A DNA stretch of 64,000 nt from Cepaea nemoralis (GCA_014155875.1 JACEFZ010004085.1:1-64000), one strand, 5' to 3'. Shown: positions 9,582 through 19,730, counted from the stretch's first letter. Notes: generated by a model from the sequence alone, not told the origin. Numbers and translations: made by a program.

Positions 9582-9718
9582 CGTGGTAGTGGTGGTGGTG
9601 GTGGTGGTGGTGGTGGTGGTGGTGGTGGTGGTGGTGGTGGTGGTGGTGGTGGTGGTGGTGGTGGTGGTGGTGGTGGTGGTGGTGGTGGTGGTGGTGGTGG
9701 TGGTGGTGATAGTGGTGA
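9360..9718. repeat. (GAT)n joined to (GGT)n
   Basis: Imperfect GAT repeats to about 9580, then about 40 units of GGT, with an abrupt switch. The His-, Thr-, Val-, Met- and Pro-runs in the frames here are artefacts. Confidence 0.95.
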
Positions 9719-9844
9719 TGACTGTGATGACAATCATGCTGCTGATTATACTTTAGCAACTTCTGGCATAACTTCACAGACAACTACATACAGCAGGAAA
9801 TATGCGGAACAAACAAGTCACTAACATAAAGAAACAACACATGT

Positions 9845-10103
9845 GTAAACAGATTAGAAAAACTAGACGTAGACAGTCGCAATTTTTACAACATGATATA
9901 AGAAGAAATCAATTAGAGAACGTGGTGACAACTGCAAGACTAAGGAGGAAAGAACAAGGGGAAGGCAGAGAAGTAAATATCTGGGTGGTGTGGCCACATG
10001 GCATGGTCGAGACAAGAATACGCAGCTGAACTTCGACTCTGGTGATCTCGAGAGATGGCGAAACATGACCGCCCATGCTTATCGGTATGGCACATAATGA
10101 TGA
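9845..10103 (+). pseudogene. LINE-a 3' fragment
   Basis: Degraded copy of the last ~80 codons of LINE-a. Recognisable blocks are RKTRRRQSQFL (for IRDIRRRQSTFF), RRNQLENVVTTA (for RRNEFENLVTTG), then the region corresponding to SWHGRDRNTELI in a shifted frame, and the terminal CCCATGCTTATCGGTATGGC ACATAATGATGATT. It ends directly where the 46-bp minisatellite begins. Confidence 0.8.
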
Positions 10104-10106
10104 TTT

Positions 10107-11064
10107 ACGTTAGACACAGCTTTATAGAAGAATAGACAACCATCACAGATATACGTTAGACACAGCTTTATAGAAGAATAGACAACCATCACAGATATAC
10201 GTTAGACACAGCTTTATAGAAGAATAGTCAACCATCACAGATATAGGTTAGACACAGCTTTATAGAAGAATAGACAACCATCACAGATATACGTTAGACA
10301 CAGCTTTATAGAAGAATAGACAACCATCACAGATATAGGTTAGACACAGCTTTATAGAAGAATAGTCAACCATCACAGATATAGGTTAGACACAGCTTTA
10401 TAGAAGAATAGTCAACCATCACAGATATACGTTAGACACAGCTTTATAGAAGAATAGACAACGATCACAGATATACGTTAGACACAGCTTTATAGAAGAA
10501 TAGTCAACTCACAGATATAGGTTAGACACAGCTTTATAGAAGAATAGTCAACCATCACAGATATACGTTGGACACAGCTTTATAGAAGAATAGTCAACCA
10601 TCACAGATATAGGTTAGACACAGCTTTATAGAAGAATAGACAACCATCACAGATATACGTTAGACACAGCTTTATAGAAGAATAGTCAACCATCACAGAT
10701 ATAGGTTAGATACAGCTTTATAGAAGAATAGTCAACCATCACAGATATACGTTGGACACAGCTTTATAGAAGAATAGTCAACCATCACAGATATAGGTTA
10801 GACACAGCTTTATAGAAGAATAGACAACCATCACAGATATACGTTAGACACAGCTTTATAGAAGAATAGTCAACCATCACAGATATAGGTTAGACACAGC
10901 TTTATAGAAGAATAGTCAACCATCACAGATATACGTTGGACACAGCTTTATAGAAGAATAGTCAACCATCACAGATATACGTTGGACACAGCTTTATAGA
11001 AGAATAGTCAACCATCACAGATATACGTTGTACACAGCTTTATAGAAGAATAGTCAACCATCAC
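10107..11064 (+). repeat. 46-bp minisatellite, about 21 copies
   Basis: Unit of 46 bp (first starts at 10107 and 10153), of the form ACGTTAGACACAGCTTTATA then GAAGAATAG(A/T)CAACCATCACAGATAT. Units vary at a few sites only: ACGTTAGA/AGGTTAGA/ACGTTGGA and GACAACC/GTCAACC. One unit near 10505 lacks a few bases. The last unit continues without a break into a LINE-R 3' fragment at 11062, and the unit itself resembles LINE-R coding sequence. Confidence 0.95.
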
Positions 11065-11167
11065 AGAACTGGTGTCATGGAATGCTATATACTGAATGTG
11101 ATACTGAAGGGGAGATCCAAGCAAGTGTGGACTGAATGGCTTGATGTGAAGTCATGATAATCTGTCG

Positions 11168-11173
<6 letters not shown>
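11062..11173 (+). pseudogene. LINE-R 3' end, short copy
   Basis: From CACAGAACTGGTGTC to CTGTCGACTAAC this is 112 bp, exactly the length of the matching interval 12268-12379 in the longer LINE-R copy, so the two align without gaps. It contains the last coding block and the 3' untranslated end, followed by a (TAAC)n tail. Confidence 0.75.
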
Positions 11174-11204
<31 letters not shown>

Positions 11205-11233
11205 GTAACTAACTAACTAACTAACTAAATAAG

Positions 11234-11269
<36 letters not shown>

Positions 11270-11700
11270 CTAGCTAGCTGGCTAGCTAACGAACGAACGA
11301 ACTTTATTTTAACATTGTCAAATGAAGACAAAAAATAACTAACTAACAAGCTAACTAACTAACTACCAAATTCACTAACTAACTAAATAAACGCTAAATT
11401 GACTAACTAACTAACTAACTAACCAACTAACTAAATAACTGACTGCCTAACAAACTAAACTAAATTTAAGTAAACTAAACGTAACTGAACTAAACTACAT
11501 TTAACTAATAAACTAACTAATGCTCTAAGTAACTAACTAAACTAAATAAACTAAATAGTTAACTAATTAACTAACTAACACATGAACTAATTAACTAACT
11601 AACTAACTCATCAATTACTAACTAAACTGAAAGCTATCTAAACTAACAAAACTAAACTACGCTAACAAAATTAAACTAACTAGCTAATTAATTATATTTT
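11168..11700. repeat. (TAAC)n region, imperfect
   Basis: Pure near the left, decaying to AACTAAAC-type mixtures further right. It directly follows the LINE-R 3' end, so it probably began as that LINE's tail. Confidence 0.9.
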
Positions 11701-11711
11701 TAATTCCAGTT

Positions 11712-11792
11712 TAATTCTTGAAAATGGCAGGGAAAGATGATATACCAGTCTAATTCATGAAATGGCAGAGAAAGATGATATACCAGTCTAAT
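11712..11792. repeat. Short tandem duplication
   Basis: Two ~45-bp units containing TGGCAG(G/A)GAAAGATGATA TACCAGTCTAATT. No coding meaning seen. Confidence 0.75.
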
Positions 11793-11814
11793 TAATTAAA
11801 ACATCAGAGATAGA

Positions 11815-12395
11815 CGTGTGTGTTTCTAGGCCTGTCCTTGACTGGCAGTGGCAACAGTGCTGTTACAATAACATGGCTCGAGACACAGACATTCACTAGG
11901 TCATGTTTCCTTAGCGACTCAATGAACATGCTCAAGAGGATAGAGATGGGGAGATCCGAAGAGACTGGTTGCTGTCTCTGGAGCGGTCTCGGCTGGCAAA
12001 GATTAGTTTCATCTTCGTGCCTAGGGCATGCGGGAGTAGCAAGGGAATGAGCGGGCTGACAAGCTCGCAGGTAACGCTACTGTGGAGGGCGGACGCGCCA
12101 TGGACCAGGCTGACATTCTGAATGCTCTACGAGAAGTGAGACTTTTGCGAGAACCAAGTGATGACTGTGAATCTACAACCATGGCCAGACTGCGAGAACA
12201 GCAAATTAAAAGAGGGGTGGCCAATCAAGAACACTACGCAGGAAGCCAAAGAAGACTGATAAACCAACACAGAACTGGTGTCGTTAGCCGCTACACGCTG
12301 CGGGGTTTGCTGAGGAGGGGATCCGAAGCACTTATGGTTGAATGGTTCGATGTGCAATGAGGATGATCTGTCGACTAACTAGCTAACTATCTAAC
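11815..12395 (+). pseudogene. LINE-R: RNase H domain and C-terminus of a non-LTR retrotransposon
   Basis: Broken coding region for an RNase H-like domain and the segment after it. CFLSDSMNMLKRIEMG (about 11907-11954) fits the third acidic motif (TDS) of RNase H1-type domains in LINE proteins. GHAGVA followed by a frameshift and (N)ERADKLAG fits the fourth motif (GHxGxxGNExAD). Downstream, RREQQIKRG-like and RRLINQHRTGVVSRYTL match the usual C-terminal block of these LINEs. The ORF is interrupted near 12050, so it is a relic. The 3' end is GTGCAATGAGGATGATCTGT CGACTAAC. RNase H removes RNA from RNA/DNA hybrids during retrotransposition. Confidence 0.8.
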
Positions 12396-13018
12396 TGGCA
12401 CATTACCGTCTTGACTAAACGATCATACGATAGTTTACCGTAAACTTTACGGCTGTGATTACTGGACAATTAGTAAAGTAAACAAGCGAAAAATAAGAAA
12501 AATTGCTTGTTTAATTTTCTTTTAATCGTTATCTTTGTTTTTCTTCTATGAATATTTATACCTAGCTGTTGCTACCTTCCAACAAGTATGTTTAGTTCAT
12601 CCTACATCTGGGACGCAGAGGTGTTTCCAAGGCACCAGGGCTAGGTTCTATACTGGCCAAGACCTATTGACGCGTCCTCGCCGAGCGTCCTGGGCAACAG
12701 GCCCTTTGGTGTCCTGGCTAAAGTCAGTAGGATCGTTGATTCCTCCGTCAGTCGGAGCGTGATTCCTCGCCTGCACGGCGAGGAACCACCAGTCTGCACA
12801 CCAGTAAGCCAGACATGGGACAACGGATACTCAGGCAAACCTCAGGTCCTGTATGACATCACACTGATGTTGGACAACAGGATGTCTTCATCCGGCATAC
12901 AGGACTTCGCGCTGGAGTTCACAGCCAGCTAACACAAGCAAGCATCCTACATCTGATTTCGTACGTAGGACAGGAAGGGAGTGTCGTGGTCGACAAGGGG
13001 TATGTGGGGGGGGGGGGG
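12396..13018. other. Unassigned GC-richer sequence with two hairpins
   Basis: No domain recognised in any frame. Two small perfect hairpins stand close together: CTCCG/CGGAG at 12743-12757 and TTCCTCGCC/GGCGAGGAA at 12763-12785 with a 5-base loop. The phrase CATCCTACATCTG occurs at 12599 and again near 12945, framing about 350 bp that may be one dispersed element. A poly-G run lies at 13007-13018. Confidence 0.35.
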
Positions 13019-13405
13019 GTGTTGCGTGGTCTTGGGGTATGGTGTCCGTCTCGAGTGCTGGAGGTTCCGGGTTCAAGCCCCGGTGATGCCGGGATGTTTT
13101 CTCGTGGACTTCTAGTAATAAATTTCCCCTGGTATCTGGGTAGTGAGATCGGACGCCCGTGTGTATTGTTGCGCACGTAAAAAATCCCTTGGCGGTTGGA
13201 AATCGAAAAAGAGTAGCCTAACGGCGCTGCCCGGGCAAGATTTCAGAGTTAAAAATCTACCCAAAGTATTTCAGGATCCTCGCCGGTGCTACGGAGTTCG
13301 TGCACTGAGCTGAGTTTCTCCACACTCAGGTTTGAGCTAGGAGGAGAACGGAGCACTTATGGGTTTCACCCGTGTGCCGTGATGTTGATCCAGCGACTAA
13401 ACTAA
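13019..13405 (+). mobile_element. SINE-F, full length
   Basis: tRNA-like head with GTGGTCTTGGGGTATGGTGT and a good box B GGGTTCAAGCC at about 13069-13079. The body holds GGACTTCTAGTAATAAATTT, GATTTCAGAGTTAAAAATC, CAGGATCCTCGCCGGTGC, CTACGGAGTTCGTG (shared with SINE-A) and GGAGAACGGAGCACTTATG, ending GTGATGTTGATCCAGCGACT AAAC. The tail passes into an AACTA-rich tract (to about 13520). Non-coding. Confidence 0.8.
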
Positions 13406-13525
13406 ACTTAACTAAACTAACTAACTACACTAAAGTACACTAAACTAACTAACTAATAAACAAAATTAAAGTAAACTAACTAATTAACTAAATGACTAAC
13501 TAAGTAACTTATTAAGTGACTAACA
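13406..13525. repeat. AACTA-type tail repeat
   Basis: Imperfect AACTAAACT repeats following the SINE-F 3' end. Confidence 0.8.
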
Positions 13526-13770
13526 ATCTAACTATAGACAATAGGATGAATACTTTGACGGCTGTTTCATCTTCCCACCACACCAGCCATGCTATTGTGC
13601 AGTATTACTGTACCGCGGCACACTTCAGCTGGAGGTACAAACGATCAGTTGTGTGGCCGTGAAATGTTAGTATGGACGAATGTGCGGATCTGCATGCTGT
13701 CATGCGTTGACCAAACCATCAATTAAAGCATTCTCTTCAGTCTGTTTTTATGTTGTCTGTGATTGTTGTC
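13526..13770. other. Unassigned sequence
   Basis: No gene or known repeat recognised. Confidence 0.25.
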
Positions 13771-13789
13771 ACTTTTTGTCTTCTTCTTT

Positions 13790-14172
13790 CGTTCTCTTTA
13801 AATTTATTTATAACTGCAATAGTGTCTCTTGAATGAAGTTAACTGTCTTTTTTAATTCTCTCATTGGTCGATATAGTTTATCTTCTTCTTCTTTCGTTCG
13901 CCTGAAATGTGTCTATAACTGCAATTTTGTTTCTTGTATGAATTTAACTGTCTTGTTTAGTTCACTCATTGGTCCATAGAGTTTATCTTCCACTGTTGTT
14001 TCTCTAGGCCAGAAGGTTTGCCTGGATATGTTATATTTTGGGCAGTTTTGGAGTATGTGCTCTGCTGTCTGCGACGCCAATCCACATATGCACGTGGCTA
14101 ATTCACCAATACTGAATTTTGTATACATTTGGTTTTGTAATCTATTGTGTCCTGTTCTGAGGCGCAGAATAA
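13790..14172 (-). pseudogene. LINE C-terminal fragment of RNase H-LINE type, with duplicated 3' end
   Basis: On the minus strand, 14170 down to 13913 reads LRLRTGHNRLQNQMYTKF, then ICGLASQTAEHILQNCP and RQTFWP. The RTGH..R..LY and C-x-CG..Q..EHILxxCP pattern (His/Cys) is the standard block after the RNase H domain of many LINE ORFs, and the frame stops at 13913. About 75 bp of the 3' end (13912-13990) is repeated in diverged form at 13811-13880, a local duplication. The 5' side is truncated at a (GAT)n tract. Confidence 0.75.
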
Positions 14173-14312
14173 TGATGATGTTTGCCATGATGGTGGTTCA
14201 GATAATGATGATGTTGAAGGTGGTGGTGGTGATGTTTATCATCATGGTTGTTGTGATAATGATGATGTTAGCGGTGGTGGTGATAATGTTTGTCATGATG
14301 GTAGATGTGATG

Positions 14313-14403
<91 letters not shown>

Positions 14404-14420
14404 CGATGGTTGTGGTGGTG
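14170..14420. repeat. (GAT)n microsatellite, imperfect to pure
   Basis: Mixed GAT/GGT units become about 30 pure GAT units at 14310-14400. The Asp-, His- and Ile-rich frames are artefacts. Confidence 0.95.
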
Positions 14421-14592
14421 GTGGTGGTCGTGTTCGTTGTGTTGGAGGTGGTTAACATTATGAGAGTGCTCGTGGTAGTCGGATCGATTCGCCTGTTGGT
14501 GAGGGAAACTGGTAATAGGGATAGCTAGTCTGGCATCGAAACCCGGACACTCAAAAACACTGCCTCGAGAACCGATTCTTAGCATTCCTTAA

Positions 14593-14655
14593 AGAACCCA
14601 CGACCTTCTGGACACAAGCCAGACGACCCAACCACTTCGCCACAAGTCCCTCCTT
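14593..14655 (-). mobile_element. SINE-A head fragment
   Basis: Minus-strand tRNA-like head only: the complement of box A (CCACTTCGCCAC) and GAACCCACGACCTTCTGG for the box B region. The body is missing. Confidence 0.6.
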
Positions 14656-15380
14656 CTTCATTGTGGACACAGAATAAACATCAACTGAAAATGAAGGACA
14701 AATTCCGTTTTATCCCACACCCGTTTCACCTTGATTAATCATCATCTACCTAAAAGAAATGTCATTGGTTGTTCGTCCAGACAGAATGTTGCTGTCGCCA
14801 CACCTCCCGCCATTTCTACTGTAACGTGTTCATAGAGCAGATATTTGATTTTCTTGTGCAAATTCCACACTGGCTATATATGTGTTTGCCTTGGCCTGTG
14901 CTTTCATCGCTCTTCTATTACTTCTGTATGTTAGCTTTTCAAATGCTTTCTCGGTGGTCAATAAAGCAGCGCAATGCGTTTTACCCCGATCGGTTTTCCT
15001 GTGGAGGAAGTGATTCATTCGATTCTTCAAATTCAAAACACCCACAGGTATTCTACAAGAAGAAGGGTTTCACTTGTAGCAAGCATGTGGTGCGCTGGGA
15101 GCAGTGGAAGCGTAGTAGCTAGACGCCCGCATGCAGGCTCGGTGGTTATGTGTTCGATCTCATCGGGACTGATTCGTATTTTCTTTTTAACATAACCCGT
15201 GCTTCCAGCCACCCGAAGCCTAAAATGGGTACAAGATAAATTATTTGAAAATTAAGGGTAGCCGGTGGGATTCTGGCCACATAACCTACAGAGTTGGTTG
15301 GTCTTTGAAAACAGGGTCTAGCATTGTATGTCTAGTGCATTTTCAGGCGTGGAAAGCGATCCTTTGCTTACTTATACTAT
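14656..15380. other. Unassigned sequence with a possible SINE head
   Basis: No gene supported. At about 15093-15160 a tRNA-like stretch (GGGAGCAGTGGAAGCG ... GTGGTTATGTGTTCGATCTC) could be the head of another SINE, but no second copy was found here. A minus-strand TTEKAFEKL near 14935-14965 faintly resembles RT motif A; not claimed. Confidence 0.3.
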
Positions 15381-15383
15381 GCA

Positions 15384-15490
15384 GCATGATCCCTCTCTCG
15401 GTCTTCTTAATTAACTCCAGAGGAAATGTAACACAAATACACCTGAAACAAGACAGGCAGAAACGCTGCCGGATCAACAAAACAATCCTA
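15384..15490 (-). repeat. Rep-E fragment
   Basis: Shares GCAGCATGATCCCTCTCTCG, AACTCCAGAGGAAATGTAAC AC and ACAAGACAGGCAGAAACGCT G with the Rep-E copies at 44103, 50455, 51725 and 55140. Only the middle ~105 bp is present. Orientation is given relative to the 51725 copy. Confidence 0.75.
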
Positions 15491-15494
15491 ATGG

Positions 15495-15837
15495 TGGGGA
15501 CTAGAATACACACAAACAGGCTAATCCACACAATGCTTGTAGAAATGTAGAAAACTTGCACGGTTTTGTCATACAGCTAACAATGACTGACCCGTATCAA
15601 CCATGGAATGTCCCTTTGGGCACTGGGCATTGTCTGTTGACAATGGAATACTTCAAGGCTGTGAAGGACACATGACTAACCAGAGATTAATGCCAACCAG
15701 TCAGCATGTACTGTGTGGAGACATGACCTGGCTGTATTTTAATATTTATGTTCGCAAATGTGGCGTGCCGGCAGCTGCCCTGCACAGTTCGCTGGTGTTG
15801 AGCTTTAAGAGGAGGTGGGGAATAATCCCCGTGAAGA
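15495..15837. other. Unassigned sequence
   Basis: No gene or repeat recognised; it runs up to the CCAACCA array. Confidence 0.25.
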
Positions 15838-16533
15838 TGGTACACCAAACCACCCATCCACCCCAACCAAGCACCCATCTACCCAACCACTCAACTAACC
15901 AACTACCAAACTAACCAAAACTCAGCCAACCAATAACCCAACTACCGAAACATCCAACTAACTAGCTACCCAATCACCAACCCAACCACGCACCCAACCA
16001 CCAAAACAACCAATCACCCAACCAACCCCACAACCACCAACTCAACCAGCCACACACCCAACCACCAACCCAACCAAGCATCAAACCACCAACCCAACTA
16101 ATCCCACACCCAACCACCAACCTAATCAACCATACACCCAACCAACAACTCAACCAATCACACATCCAATCACCAACCCAACCAATCACACAACCAAACA
16201 CCAACCCAACCATCCACACACCCAACCATCCACACACCCAACCACCTACCAACGAAGCACCAAACCACCAACGCAACCACCTGCACACCCTGCCACCAAT
16301 CCAACCAGCCACACACCCAAGCACCAACCCAACGAAGCACCCAACCACTAACCCAACCAACCAACTAACCAAAACATTCACCCGACAAAGCACCCAACAA
16401 CCCACCCACCCAACCAACCAACTGCCCAACCAACCAAACCTACCACCCCCACAATCAAGCACCAGAACAAACAATCATCCAACCATTCAAACACTCAACC
16501 AAACAAGCATCCCAAACATTCAAACACTCAACG
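15838..16533. repeat. (CCAACCA)-type imperfect array
   Basis: Irregular mixture of CCAAC, CCACC and ACCCAACCA units. The long minus-strand Trp/Gly/Val-rich frames (up to 166 codons) are produced by this composition and have no domain. Confidence 0.9.
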
Positions 16534-16610
16534 GAAAAACCATCCAGCCACTCAACCAAACAACCATCATGGTTTGATGGTTGTTTGGTTGAGTGACTGG
16601 ATGGTTTTTC
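16534..16610. repeat. Near-perfect 36-bp hairpin inside the array
   Basis: Left arm 16534-16569, loop TGGTT 16570-16574, right arm 16575-16610. The arms are complementary at 35 of 36 positions (AGCC against AGTC). Repeat polarity inverts for one ~40-bp step and then returns. Confidence 0.9.
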
Positions 16611-17590
16611 GACTCAACCAAACAACCATTCAACCATTCAGCCACTCAATCAAACAAACATCCAACCACTCAACCAAACAACTATCCAACCATCCAACCA
16701 CTCAATCAAACAACCATACAGCAACTCAACCAACCAACCATCCAGCCATCCAGTCACTCAACCAAACAACCATCCAGCCATCCAGTCACTCAACCAAATA
16801 ACTATACAACCATACATCTACTCAACCAAACAACCATCCAACCATCCAGTCACTCAACCAAATAAACTATACACCATACAGCTACTCACCAAACAACCAT
16901 CCAACCATCCAGTCACTCAACCAAACAACCATACAACCATCTAGTCACTCAACCAAACAACCATCCAACCATCAGTCACTCAACCAAATAACTATAGAAC
17001 CATACATCTACTCAACCAAACAACCATCCAACCATCCAGTCACTCAACCAAATAACTATACAACCATACAGCTACTCAACCAAACAACCATCCAACCATC
17101 CAGTCACTCAACCAAATAACTATACAACCATACAGCTACTCAACCAAACAACCATTCAACCATCCAGTCACTCAACCAAATAACTATACAACCATACAGC
17201 TACTCAACCAAACAACCATCCAGCCACGCAACCAAACAACCATCCAGCCACGCAACTAAACAACCATCCAGCCACTCAACCAAACAACCATACAACCACT
17301 CAACCAAACAACCATCCAACCATCAGTCACTCAACCAAATAACTATACAACCATACAGCTACTCAACCAAACAACCATCCAACCATCCAGTCACTCAACC
17401 AAATAACTATACAACCATACAGCTACTCAACCAAACAATCATCCAACCATCCAGTCACTCAACCAAATAACTATACAACCATACAGTCACTCAACCAAAC
17501 AACCATCCAAGCACCCAGTCACTCAACCAAACAACCATCCAACCATACAACCAAATAACCATCCAATCATTCAGCCACTCAACCAACCAT
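16611..17590 (+). repeat. 64-bp composite minisatellite
   Basis: Unit of about 64 bp made of two related ~32-bp halves: ACTCAACCAAACAACCATCC AACCATCCAGTC and ACTCAACCAAATAACTATAC AACCATACAGCT. Copies are shuffled, with some halves missing, so the period is irregular at the ends. Confidence 0.9.
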
Positions 17591-17664
17591 GGAACAGATG
17601 AAGACCAGCTGTGGAGGTACAGACAAAGAACATTCTTCTCTGACAACATTCAAGAACTGACAGA

Positions 17665-17850
17665 TAATTTCATCATCACCATCATCAAGAGTCATGCCAT
17701 GTCTCTCCACAGATCTTGGTCTTTGATGTTCTGGATCAACTCTGCTGCTAACATACCACCACCTCAATCCATCCACTGTCACTTCTCTTGGTTGGCCTCT
17801 ACCTCTCTTCCTCTTGATCTTTCCATATAAGTTGTAAAACAAAAGAACCC
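17665..17850 (-). pseudogene. LINE-b 3' fragment
   Basis: Minus strand reads GKIKRKRGRGQPREVTVDGL RWW and, after a frameshift, DPEHQRPRSVERHGM, corresponding to the LINE-b block GKIEGKRGRGRPREMMVDGL and its successor. It ends in a GATGATGGTGATGATG tail at 17665-17690, the expected LINE 3' end. Confidence 0.8.
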
Positions 17851-18242
17851 ATTCATACGCCTCTCATGCGTATTGGATATATGGTGTTGCAGCCATATTT
17901 TATAGGCCAGCTGTTAAGCAATGGGTGATGTAGTCAACATCACACAGGCTCCCTTTCCTTTCAAAGACATTTCTTGGTGCTCAGTTTAGTCCGGGTCCTT
18001 TCAATGACATTTCTTGGTACCCAATTTAGCCCGGAACTACTTGGAGGATCGGGCCAATTTCGTAAAAATCCGATTCGATGATGATTCGAGTACGCGATCA
18101 CTGGGATAGCAGGCAAGTGTGCAAGACACTGCGCTATGGCAATTCTAGCGCTTCAAATAATTAAGACTTATTAATTGCCATGGAGAATTTAATCGTGCTA
18201 GGCAACTTCTAGTATCTGCCATGGACTTATATACTGTAGTTA
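17851..18242. other. Unassigned sequence with a short duplication
   Basis: CCTTTCAAAGACATTTCTTG GTGCTCAGTTTAGTCCGG near 17954-17993 is followed by a related copy at 17997-18034. No gene recognised. Confidence 0.3.
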
Positions 18243-18508
18243 TACGAGGGAGTGGGGGCTGAGTGGTCTCCTGGTCTGGTGTCCGTCTCGAGTGCTGGAG
18301 TTGGAAATCATAAAAGAGTAGCTTAACGGGCAAAAATTCGAGTTAAAAATGTACCCAAAGTATTTCAGGATCCTCGCTGATGTAACGGAGTTCGTGCGCT
18401 GAGCAGAGATTCTCCAGACTCCGGCTTGCGTTCAGAGTAGAACGGAGCACTTATGGGTTTCACTCGTGTGCCGCGATGTTGATCCGTTGACTAAACCAAA
18501 ACTATACT
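18243..18508 (+). mobile_element. SINE-F, internally deleted copy
   Basis: Matches SINE-F from GTGGTCTCCTGGTCTGGTGT CCGTCTCGAGTGCTGGAG, then jumps to TTGGAAATC, omitting about 125 bp that include box B. It then continues to the end GCGATGTTGATCCGTTGACT AAACC. Without box B it should not be transcribed by pol III. Confidence 0.8.
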
Positions 18509-18547
18509 GTAGTTTTCCCAGTGTAACCCTTTTTTTTAAATTTAATA

Positions 18548-18818
18548 TACAGGATGTTTGTAAAGTCTCTAGGCTTTGCATGTAGAACAAATCTGAAAAA
18601 TGAAGTACATGATGAAATCAAAATGTGTTCCTCAGTTAATCGTGAAGCGATATGCAGCAAATGGCTGCCAATGTAATGGCAATGGTCAATGTAATGGCAA
18701 TGGCTAATGTTATGGATTAATTCTTTGCACTCCAAACAGAATGGTGTCAACAGAAAAAAGAATTTGTCAAATGTGTTCTACGTACAAAATGTAGTGAGAC
18801 TTTACAACCACCATATAT
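18548..18818. mobile_element. mariner-like MITE
   Basis: About 270 bp with inverted ends: TACAGGATGTTTGTAAAGTC TC on the left and the complement of GGTGGTTGTAAAGTCTCAC on the right, sharing TTGTAAAGTCTC. Both ends sit next to TA, the target used by Tc1/mariner elements. The interior has no transposase. The imperfect termini leave the exact ends uncertain by a few bases. Confidence 0.55.
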
Positions 18819-18965
18819 AATACAACATGTCTGCTACCATTTTAACAACTTTTAAGTCATAACTGTGACACATTCCCACTCCCCATTCCCACTCCCCATC
18901 CCCCCACCTCCCCTCCATCCATTGTTTGGTTCAAAGCTACATTTTGTTTGGCACTGAATCAGTTA

Positions 18966-19186
18966 AAGGCGACATCAATGACTTCATTGCACCGAGTTTA
19001 ATCCTTCTGGCTAGGTCTCTTTCCACAAAGCGATCTGTCAAATGTGTCGCACAAAACACGAACTCCAGCGACGACACCCAAGAGTCTCCGAAAAGAACAC
19101 TGCACTCGCGAGCATAATGACGGAGTTCGGATGCGAACCCAGGACCTTCGGAGCTAGGGCAGGCGGTCTAACCACTTCACCATGTA
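18966..19186 (-). mobile_element. SINE-A copy, minus strand
   Basis: Read on the minus strand: head ending with CGAAGGTCCTGGGTTCGCAT CC (box B region), then a TCGTCGCTGGAGTTCGTG body and the end CGGTGCAATGAAGTCATTG. The box A complement is degraded (CCACTTCACCATG). A LINE-b copy starts just after it. Confidence 0.75.
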
Positions 19187-19199
19187 ATACGTATATTTT

Positions 19200-19730
19200 C
19201 AGGTATAATACAACAGAGAGTGCAAAGACACGACTCTCCTTGAATATCAAGAAAACAGTAACAATAGTCATATCAAAGAAAAATGTAACACCAACATGTG
19301 AAATTGAAATAGAAGGGACAATTCTTAACCACGTGAATCATTTTGAATACCTATGTGCATATATAACATCAGATGCAAAATGCACAAAAGTTATAAAGAA
19401 CAGAATAAGGCAAGCAAACCCTGTATTTCAGAAAATGAAGAGTATCTTATGCAATAAGTTACTATCGTTGAATGCAAGAAAGAGAGTGCCTTGTAGAACC
19501 TGTTTTGCTGTATGGCATTACATCTTGGTATGTAAATGAACCAATTAGAACGAACTTGGAAAGATCAAGGGAAAGAGAGGCAGAGACAGACCAAGAGAAA
19601 TGATGCTGGTAGGACTTAGACGATGACATGGAGAAATGTCATCAGCAGAGTTGATCCAAAACACCAAAGACCGAGATCTGTGGAGAGATATGAACGTTTA
19701 CGCCAGCTGGCAGGGCACTTGATGGCGATG
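19200..19730 (+). pseudogene. LINE-b fragment, internally deleted
   Basis: Corresponds to the post-catalytic RT region and 3' end of LINE-b. TRLSLNIKKTVTIVIS covers RT motif D, HFEYLCAYITSDAKC the motif E region (equivalent to FKYLWALITSDGR), then LLSLNARKRV. After about 19550 it jumps to the block KIKGKRGRDRPREMMLVGLR and the terminal RDLWRDMNVYAS-equivalent in a different frame. The catalytic YADD lies upstream and is absent, so this is a dead 5'-truncated copy with an internal deletion. Confidence 0.8.

Noticed and set aside
10107..11064. CRISPR-like regular array
   Set aside because: Units are contiguous without unique spacers, the context is eukaryotic, and the unit matches LINE sequence. 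The same applies to 28035-28845.
14830..15045. Minus-strand TTEKAFEKL resembling RT motif A of L1-type LINEs
   Set aside because: Only nine residues fit and no neighbouring RT motif was found in any frame.
15974..16474. Minus-strand Trp/Gly/Val-rich 166-codon frame, membrane-like
   Set aside because: Produced by CCAACCA repeats; no start context, no family.
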